Below are positions 1 through 4,267 of a stretch of DNA of 5,345 nucleotides, one piece after another. The notes under the pieces were generated by a model. The model was not told where the DNA came from. It worked only from the letters and a program-made list of their open reading frames with translations, and did not search any database. Made by a program: the position numbers and the translations under genes. Each line of letters opens with the position of its first letter. Positions within the stretch are counted from its first letter, which is position 1. The DNA is from an uncultured Maribacter sp. (lineage in GTDB: Bacteria; Bacteroidota; Bacteroidia; Flavobacteriales; Flavobacteriaceae): contig CAJQMW010000519.1 of the NCBI GenBank assembly GCA_905479535.1, positions 1 to 5,345 on the forward strand. Reading direction: 5' to 3'.

Positions 1-266
1 AGCTGATCATTGATGTTCGCTAAATGGTTGCTTAAATTGCTTTTCTTTTTATGATATATCTCTAGCAATGCCAAATGACCTTTGGTCAATTTGTCCATTT
101 TTTTCTGTATTTCTTCCCTTTCTTCGTATTGGTCCGCAGTATATGGTTCGCAGAGATAAGAACTCAGCTGTTCCTTAAATTGAAGGAGGTTCCTATAGCT
201 ACGTTCAATACGTACTAAATAAGTATTTAACTCTTTAAGGGCATCATTTTTTTTTAAAGTTTCCAT
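1..266 (-). CDS. Hypothetical charged, probably coiled-coil protein (3' end beyond window)
   Basis: An open frame starts at the ATG on bases 264-266 (minus strand) and runs 88 codons without a stop to the left edge, so the C-terminus is missing. The visible part begins METLKKNDALKELNTY and is rich in Lys, Glu, Leu and Gln. It has long stretches with heptad-like hydrophobic spacing (about residues 8-38 and 46-88) and a short break near CEPYTAD (39-45), which suggests a helical hairpin or coiled coil. I see no signal peptide, membrane segment or catalytic motif, so a cytoplasmic protein is likely. The start is preceded by an A/T-rich stretch, as is usual in Bacteroidota. It is transcribed divergently from the hibernation factor gene, with about 200 bases between them. 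I do not recognise the family. That the frame is coding is likely, from its composition and uninterrupted length. Confidence 0.6.
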   Translation of the reverse strand, partial: METLKKNDALKELNTYLVRIERSYRNLLQFKEQLSSYLCEPYTADQYEEREEIQKKMDKLTKGHLALLEIYHKKKSNLSNHLANINDQ

Positions 267-469
267 AGCTAAACATTTTAATTTTGGGGATTAAATAAAT
301 TAACTACTATTCTGTTCCTTAAGTTAGCTAATTATTCGATTCAAATTGATGTATAATGGTCAGGTTTTCAATCTTTAACACAATTTTGACATGAGAGGCG
401 TTAAAATTGGGGCGTACTTTTTACAGTAATCATTCTAGAAATCCCTATCTTCTACTAAACTTTGATGGG

Positions 470-772
470 ATGAATGTAAACTTTGAATACGACGACGTAA
501 AGGCTAGTAATCGATTGGAGATTATGGCTGCCAAGAAACTTGAGAAGTTGTTGGACAAATTTGATTTTATTGTAAGAGCGGACGTTTTTTTTAAAAAGGA
601 AAACACCTCTTCCCCAAATACGGGTATGGTTTGTAACATTAGACTAAGTATGCCCGGACCAAGAATGTTTGCGGAATCGAGCTTAGATAGTTTTGAGGCA
701 TCTATAGCAAATTCGGTGGATGAGCTACACCGTCAGTTGCAAAGGAGAAAGGCAAAAATGAAATCCCGTTAG
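470..772 (+). CDS. raiA: Short ribosome hibernation-promoting factor, HPF/RaiA (YfiA) family
   Basis: A 100-residue protein of the ribosome-associated inhibitor family. Its members bind the 30S decoding region in stationary phase or stress, block translation and protect or dimerise ribosomes. It opens MNVNFEYDDVKAS and has the expected beta-alpha-beta-beta-beta-alpha layout: helix LEIMAAKKLEKLLDKF (16-31), strand IVRADVFFKKEN (34-45), strand CNIRLSMPGPRMFAES (55-70), then a final helix (73-91) and a basic tail, RQLQRRKAKMKSR. The length fits the short form, without the C-terminal dimerisation domain of long HPF. I chose the ATG at 470. The frame is open upstream to a TTG at 407, but those 21 residues are not family-like. 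From memory of flavobacteria, this type differs from the RaiA gene near tRNAs and tuf, so it may be a second paralogue (inference). No convincing promoter is visible. Confidence 0.85.
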   Translation: MNVNFEYDDVKASNRLEIMAAKKLEKLLDKFDFIVRADVFFKKENTSSPNTGMVCNIRLSMPGPRMFAESSLDSFEASIANSVDELHRQLQRRKAKMKSR

Positions 773-785
773 CTGAATTTTCAGT

Positions 786-1127
786 CTAATCTTTTAGGTC
801 TTCTTCGAATTCGGTTCCTGCCAAAATCGTTTTCGCTATACGCCCAGAAAAAGGACTCTTTCTGAGTTCGCGCATTAGTTTTCTTCTTTTTCTATCTGAA
901 ATATCCAAGGTGTCCAAAATACGCTTAGTTATGCGCTGATGCGTAATCCGTCTCTCCTTTAGGGCAATGCGCTCCTCCACCGGTTTCACCATATCGGGCT
1001 CAAACTGTCCCATAAGTGTCCTTTTTTGAACTTTTATATCTTTTTTCTTTGCTGTCTGTGCTACTACAAGAAACATTCCACCAAAAAGTAGAAATATACA
1101 ATATACCAAAGGCCTTCTAATTTTCAT
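786..1127 (-). CDS. Small basic exported protein of unknown function
   Basis: A 113-residue protein with a classic signal peptide: a basic start (MKIRRP), a hydrophobic core (residues 7-22) and a probable signal peptidase I site around VVAQ (after residue 23 or 24). There is no lipobox cysteine. The mature part of about 90 residues is strongly basic and predicted mostly helical. It includes a FEPDMVKPVEERIALKERR segment (43-61) and a DTLDISDRKRRKLMRELRKSPF segment (72-93, quoted here as a region). It probably acts in the periplasm or at the envelope. Similar small secreted proteins seem to occur in Flavobacteriaceae, but I know no function or named domain. The start is the only ATG ahead of the signal peptide, with TAGGA a few bases upstream. 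The gene converges on the hibernation factor gene, with 13 bases between the stop codons. Confidence 0.8.
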   Translation of the reverse strand: MKIRRPLVYCIFLLFGGMFLVVAQTAKKKDIKVQKRTLMGQFEPDMVKPVEERIALKERRITHQRITKRILDTLDISDRKRRKLMRELRKSPFSGRIAKTILAGTEFEEDLKD

Positions 1128-1261
1128 AATCCTAATGTGTTCATTTTAAATGTAATGTATTCTTATCATTCCGACTATATTTGGGCGTGACTGGCGTTCT
1201 GTATCCAATTTAGGATGCTGTTCATCGATTTGAATCAATTTATAAATTTGTTGAAATAAAA

Positions 1262-1571
1262 ATGAAATCCATAGTTGCATCAATTTAGTTTTAGGAATTC
1301 TAACCGCAGTTAGAGCTCAAAAGCCAAGTGAAATTTCTTCTGCCGAAATTACATTCAACTTTATTGAAAAAGACGTCGATGGAAGAATAGGCGGATTCTC
1401 TTCAAATTCCACTAAGGAGTTTCCAAACCGATACAAATCCGCGTTAAAAGGAAAGAAAATCAATTAATAGGGACCACTACCCTATTCTCTTCGGGTTTTC
1501 GCATTACCATACTCAAGAAAGGAAGAGAATCGAATAAGGTAACCGCCCAGTTTGCCATGAAATTGGAATAA
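1262..1571 (+). pseudogene. Decayed YceI-like secreted protein gene (frameshift plus internal deletion)
   Basis: This is a broken gene in three reading segments. From the ATG at 1262 it reads MKSIVASI and then hits TAG at 1286-1288. Shifting frame by one base at about 1285 continues as LVLGILTAVRAQ, which completes a normal signal peptide. It then reads KPSEISSAEITFNFIEKDVD, GRIGGFSS (1321-1404) and on to ALKGKKIN before TAA TAG at 1465-1470. From 1470 a different frame reads GTTTLFSSGFRITILKKGRE (to about 1529) and ends SNKVTAQFAMKLE at the TAA on 1569-1571. Both parts match my recollection of YceI-like lipocalin-fold proteins of flavobacteria: the start has an E-F-F-K-VDG-I-GGF pattern, and the end has GTTTLxSSDYxIxIKKxRE. 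About 75 residues between them are missing, compared with a usual length of about 170-190. One lost T in a TTT run explains the frameshift. No function is expected to remain. Confidence 0.72.
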
Positions 1572-1573
1572 TT

Positions 1574-1726
1574 CTATTCGTCCACTTCTCCTACCTCCAC
1601 GGCAATAGGTTGGTATTCCCTTTTCAGTTTTTTATAATATCTCCACTGTGGCCTAGTGAGGATAGTACGCATTTCCGCAGTTTCTTGTGCAGATAATCCA
1701 GTGGGTGTTTTTAATCTATAAATTCC
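1574..1726 (-). pseudogene. C-terminal remnant of an unidentified gene
   Basis: The last 51 codons of a minus-strand frame read like real protein: GIYRLKTPTGLSAQETAEM, then RTILTRPQWRYYKKLKREYQ, then PIAVEVGEVDE and TAG at 1574-1576. They use ordinary codons for the neighbourhood and form a charged amphipathic helix with an RPQWRYYKKLKREY core. Upstream, the same frame stays open to an ATG at 1879, but it passes through the GC-rich repeat element, where the translation is Pro/Arg/Gly-rich and not protein-like. I therefore read it as a gene tail whose 5' part was lost or replaced by the repeat. An ATG at 1672 could give a 33-residue peptide, but nothing supports its expression. The stop lies 2 bases from the stop of the YceI remnant, so two ruined genes converge tail to tail. 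I do not recognise the family; chance coding is possible. Confidence 0.4.
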
Positions 1727-1937
1727 CCGACGGCTTTGCCTCGTTTCACCTCTCCCCTTGCATCCGACGAGCGTAGCGAGAGGAATGCACAAGGTCGGAA
1801 CTGGCATTTTCGCCCCCGAATGGTCGGGGCTGGGCGAGGCAAAATATAATCCCGCACGTGCGGGACGGTTTTGGCCCAAAGGCCAAATGAAACCGGCGAA
1901 ATACCCCTATGGCTTGCCTCGGGGATAGTAGGTTTCA
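1723..1937. repeat. GC-rich, dyad-rich intergenic repeat element
   Basis: About 215 bases with clearly higher GC than the flanks and no credible gene. Two similar direct copies bound it: TTCCCCGACGGCTTTGCCTC (from 1723) and TACCCCTATGGCTTGCCTCG (from 1902), each followed by TTTCA within about 16 bases (1744-1748 and 1933-1937). Inverted repeats inside are CCTCTC/GAGAGG (1749-1754 with 1778-1783), CCCCGA/TCGGGG (1814-1819 with 1824-1829), the perfect palindrome TCCCGCACGTGCGGGA (1850-1865), TTTGGCC/GGCCAAA (1870-1876 with 1881-1887), and TGAAACC/GGTTTCA (1888-1894 with 1931-1937). A CGAGCGTAGCGAG string lies at about 1769-1781. This resembles REP-like or non-autonomous dispersed elements seen between genes in marine flavobacteria (from memory, not verified). 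No transposase is present. Confidence 0.55.
1841..1865 (-). terminator. Possible intrinsic terminator for the his operon
   Basis: Read on the minus strand, TCCCGC-ACGT-GCGGGA (bases 1865 down to 1850) forms a 6-bp GC-rich stem with a 4-base loop. It is followed at once by TTATATTTT (1849 down to 1841). This is the layout of a Rho-independent terminator facing the right way to stop transcription coming from the DinB gene, which ends about 150 bases upstream. The T tract is interrupted by two A's and the hairpin lies inside the repeat element, so termination may be incidental. Confidence 0.35.
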
Positions 1938-1964
1938 AGAAATTTTTTATTTAAAACTTATTAT

Positions 1965-2013
1965 CTAATTCCTAATACTCAATAATTCGTACCTCGTATT
2001 TCGTACCTCGTAC
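1965..2013. repeat. Degenerate heptamer tandem array
   Basis: Seven 7-bp units lie head to tail. On the plus strand they are variants of (C/T)TCGTA(C/T), changing towards CTAATAC and CTAATTC at the left end; minus-strand examples are GTACGAG, GTACGAA, ATACGAG, GTATTAG and GAATTAG. The four right-hand units contain an exact 13-base duplication, TTCGTACCTCGTA at 1986-1998 and 2000-2012. The array begins 5 bases after the DinB stop codon. Such 7-bp decaying arrays recur between genes in some flavobacteria, as I recall, and probably arise by slippage. Confidence 0.65.
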
Positions 2014-2018
2014 TTTTT

Positions 2019-2537
2019 CTATTCTTTATTTTTTACATTCAAATCGTTACCCTTATAAAAACCAAGGTCCTTATTTTTCAGCTGCTTCACCCAAAAAGCA
2101 ATTTGCCCAGTGTGATAGGAACAATGTTCTACTGCATGTATAACCACCCCAACACCAGAAAAAGTAAAACCTTGTACGGATCTTACTTTAAGCAATTTAT
2201 CAACATCGGCATCGAAAATGACCCGCTTTGCCATATCCACCGTGTCCTCCAATTTTTTCAAAACTTCAGATTTGGTTGAGCCACCGTCTTCAGAAAATTC
2301 CCAATCCCGATTTCTAACATCCTTATTTTCACCAAGCGAAGCGATTATATACTGCGTGATATTCCCACACAAATGCAATAGCAGATTGGCAATGCTATTC
2401 AAGGAACTATTGGGTTTTAACCACAGTTCCTCCTCGGAAATCGATTGAAGACTTATACCAATCATTCGCGTGTTCTCGTCCATTCGGTACATCGCATTCT
2501 TTACCAATTCATCAACCAATTGTTTTTCTTTATCCAT
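2019..2537 (-). CDS. DinB-superfamily protein (DUF1572-like), putative metal-dependent enzyme
   Basis: A 172-residue four-helix-bundle protein of the DinB/YfiT superfamily, whose members often bind a divalent metal through three histidines and include thiol-S-transferases and hydrolases. Likely ligands are His55 (in NLLLHLCGN), His138 and His142, from the HAVEHCSYHTGQI segment (134-146), where H134 is also spaced by four. The N-terminal helix (about 3-36) and the LWLKPNSSLNSIANLLLHL segment (39-57) are typical of the DUF1572-like branch. There is no signal peptide, so it is cytoplasmic. The ATG lies inside the end of hisA, overlapping by 8 bases (ATGGATAA), which implies translational coupling and expression with the his genes. 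The substrate is unknown, and a role in histidine synthesis cannot be inferred from the sequence alone. It is the last intact gene before the repeat zone. Confidence 0.85.
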   Translation of the reverse strand: MDKEKQLVDELVKNAMYRMDENTRMIGISLQSISEEELWLKPNSSLNSIANLLLHLCGNITQYIIASLGENKDVRNRDWEFSEDGGSTKSEVLKKLEDTVDMAKRVIFDADVDKLLKVRSVQGFTFSGVGVVIHAVEHCSYHTGQIAFWVKQLKNKDLGFYKGNDLNVKNKE

Positions 2538-3258
2538 GATTTAATATATAGTTCTCCAATTCCTTAAGACTAATCCTATTTTCATAAATGGCTTTACCAA
2601 TTATGGTTCCCTCACAGCCAATTTCAGCTAATCGGGGCAGTTCATTAAAAGCTGATATTCCGCCTGAGGCTATTAGCTTAAGGTCAGAAGTCTCTTTTAG
2701 GATTTTTTCATATAGACCAAAAGAAGGGCCCTCCAGCATTCCATCCTTACCAATATCGGTGCAAATTACATATACGATTCCCTTAGCCTGATATGCGGTT
2801 ATGAATGGAAATAATTCTTCCTTTGATTCTTCTTGCCAGCCCGAAATAGCCACTTTTTCGTCGAATGCATCGGCACCTAGAATAATTTTATCCGCGCCGT
2901 AAGTTTTAATCCAACTACAAAAAGTTTCCTTGTCCTTTACGGCGATGCTTCCCCCCGTTATTTGAGCGGCGCCACTTTCGAAGGCTATACGTAAATCCTC
3001 TTCCGATTTTAATCCACCTCCAAAGTCAATTTTCAATTGCGTATTGGTTGCTATTTGCTCCAAAACCTTGTGGTTCACGATATGTTTGGACTTTGCGCCA
3101 TCCAGATCCACCAAATGCAAATGTTCAATCCCATGGGCTTCAAACTCTTTAGCGACCTCCAAGGGGTTTTCGTTGTATATTTTCTTGGTATCATAGTCTC
3201 CTTTGGAGAGCCTGACGCACTTACCGTCAATAACATCAATTGCTGGAATTATTCGCAT
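2530..3258 (-). CDS. hisA: Phosphoribosylformimino-5-aminoimidazole carboxamide ribotide isomerase HisA
   Basis: HisA (EC 5.3.1.16) carries out the Amadori isomerisation of ProFAR to PRFAR, the fourth step of histidine synthesis, in the cytoplasm. The 242-residue (beta/alpha)8 barrel is full length. It begins MRIIPAIDVIDGKCVRL, with catalytic Asp8. The second catalytic Asp is Asp130, in IILGADAFDEKVAISGW. Phosphate-binding loops are DFGGGL (78-83) and ASGGIS (197-202), followed by GTIIGKAIY (217-225). TDIGKDGMLEGPS (167-179) is the characteristic HisA segment after strand 6 and separates it from HisF. The ATG start matches the family N-terminus exactly. It follows the acetyltransferase gene by 5 bases, and its stop lies within the DinB gene's start. 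Its product PRFAR is the substrate of HisH-HisF, yet hisF is not next in line here. Confidence 0.97.
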   Translation of the reverse strand: MRIIPAIDVIDGKCVRLSKGDYDTKKIYNENPLEVAKEFEAHGIEHLHLVDLDGAKSKHIVNHKVLEQIATNTQLKIDFGGGLKSEEDLRIAFESGAAQITGGSIAVKDKETFCSWIKTYGADKIILGADAFDEKVAISGWQEESKEELFPFITAYQAKGIVYVICTDIGKDGMLEGPSFGLYEKILKETSDLKLIASGGISAFNELPRLAEIGCEGTIIGKAIYENRISLKELENYILNHG

Positions 3259-3263
3259 TATTT

Positions 3264-3686
3264 TTAATCTAATTTTTGTCTATCAATCGACATCCATAAA
3301 GGTGAATCGCCAATCCTTCTAAATCCAAATCGTTCATAAAGACTGTGGGCATCCTTTGTTTTTAAAGCTATTGTTTTTAGGTTTTTTAGAATATCATCAT
3401 TTAGCATATGTTCTATTAGTTTCTTTCCGTATCCCTTTCCTTGAAATTTTGTAAATACGATGACATCCATAAAATATCCAAAATAGATATAGTCCGTAAC
3501 TACCCTGCCAAAACCAATCTGCTCATGTTCTGTCGTATAAATACCAAAGCAATAGGAATTTGCAATCGTTTTTTCAACCTCTTCCAAGGTTCTGCCGTCA
3601 CCCCAATATTCCGCGGCTATGAAATTTCTTATTTTGCCTACGTTCAACAGATCTTTATCTGTTGATATGTAATAATCTTGTACCAC
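3264..3686 (-). CDS. GNAT-family N-acetyltransferase
   Basis: A 140-residue GNAT fold protein that would transfer an acetyl group from acetyl-CoA to an unknown amine substrate. The core strand YFGYFMDVIVFTKFQGKGYG (68-87) carries the acetyl-CoA pyrophosphate loop Q82-G-K-G-Y-G87 (motif A), followed by helix KKLIEHML. The C-terminal DAHSLYERFGFRRIG (112-126) is the usual motif B region. The size is normal for a single-domain GNAT. The start is a GTG at 3684-3686 that shares its G with the hisH stop (TAGTG), so it is probably translated by reinitiation; the next in-frame ATG falls at residue 73, inside the core, and is too late. It sits between hisH and hisA, 5 bases before hisA, so it is part of the operon. 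Such GNATs between his genes occur in relatives as I recall; the function is unknown. Confidence 0.88.
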   Translation of the reverse strand: MVQDYYISTDKDLLNVGKIRNFIAAEYWGDGRTLEEVEKTIANSYCFGIYTTEHEQIGFGRVVTDYIYFGYFMDVIVFTKFQGKGYGKKLIEHMLNDDILKNLKTIALKTKDAHSLYERFGFRRIGDSPLWMSIDRQKLD

Positions 3687-4267
3687 TATTTTATTAAAAA
3701 ATTCTTCAAAATCTGTTCGCCGACCACACTACTTTTTTCTGGGTGGAACTGCGTTCCGTAAAAATTATCTTTTTGTAGCGCTGCGCTATATTCCAGTTCA
3801 TAATTAGCTTGTGCAATAGTTTCTTTACAGAGAGGTGCATAAAAACTATGGACTAAATAAACATGCTCCTTTTCCCCGACATCAGAAAACAGCCTCGATT
3901 TCAAATTGGTTATTTGATTCCAACCAATTTGTGGGACTTTTACACTGTTTGAGAATTTGACTACATCGACGTTAAAAATTCCCAGTCCTTGCGTATTTCC
4001 CTCTTCGGAGGAATTGCACATCAACTGCATGCCCAAACAGATACCTAAAACAGGCTGCTTCAAATCCGGAATAATTTTGTCCAATCCACTTGCGCGGAGT
4101 TTTTTCATTGCACTACTCGCTTCTCCCACTCCAGGGAAAATAACCTTATCCGCACTTTCTATTTCGTTTACGTCGTTACTGAGTACCGCTTCAAAACCTA
4201 GTCTTTTTATGGCGAATTTAATACTCTGGATATTTCCCGCACCGTAATTTATAATCACTAATTTCAT
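3686..4267 (-). CDS. hisH: Imidazole glycerol phosphate synthase glutaminase subunit HisH
   Basis: HisH (EC 4.3.2.10, glutaminase subunit; class I amidotransferase) hydrolyses glutamine and channels ammonia through HisF, which makes IGP and AICAR from PRFAR. The 193-residue protein is complete. The catalytic triad is visible: nucleophile Cys77 in the elbow VLGICLGMQLM, and His175 and Glu177 in YGTQFHPEKS. Other hallmarks are the start MKLVIINYGAGNIQSI, FPGVGEASSAM (44-54, oxyanion region) and VPQIGWNQI (111-119). The ATG at 4265-4267 overlaps the hisB stop as ATGA, indicating translational coupling. Its obligate partner HisF is not in this window. The intact active site suggests selection, so a hisF elsewhere in the genome is expected. 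Confidence 0.97.
   Translation of the reverse strand: MKLVIINYGAGNIQSIKFAIKRLGFEAVLSNDVNEIESADKVIFPGVGEASSAMKKLRASGLDKIIPDLKQPVLGICLGMQLMCNSSEEGNTQGLGIFNVDVVKFSNSVKVPQIGWNQITNLKSRLFSDVGEKEHVYLVHSFYAPLCKETIAQANYELEYSAALQKDNFYGTQFHPEKSSVVGEQILKNFLIK

Noticed and set aside
407..469. TTG start giving a 21-residue N-terminal extension of the hibernation factor
   Set aside because: The extra residues do not resemble the family N-terminus, and the ATG at 470 begins exactly where the conserved first strand begins.
267..469. Promoters in the divergent region, including TAATTTTG at 279-286, TATAAT at 352-357 and TTGACA at 386-391
   Set aside because: No pair of boxes has acceptable spacing to each other and to a gene start. 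A 12-codon frame from the ATG at 391 also has no support.
773..785. CTGA/TCAG hairpin between the convergent stop codons as a bidirectional terminator
   Set aside because: The stem is only 4-5 bp and AT-rich, with no T tract on either side, so it is too weak to call.
1176..1250. TATATTTG (1176-1183) and TAAATTTG (1243-1250), matching the Bacteroidota -7 promoter pattern TAnnTTTG, ahead of the YceI remnant
   Set aside because: Neither has a TTTG box at the expected distance upstream, and the second lies too close to the ATG. Such strings are common in AT-rich DNA.
1711..1938. 75-codon minus-strand frame across the repeat element
   Set aside because: It lies almost entirely in GC-rich inverted-repeat DNA, has no protein-like pattern and ends abruptly. 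It is best read as chance.
1723..2013. CRISPR array or transposon with terminal inverted repeats
   Set aside because: The repeats are not evenly spaced with unique spacers, no cas or transposase gene is present, and the element's ends are direct rather than inverted copies.
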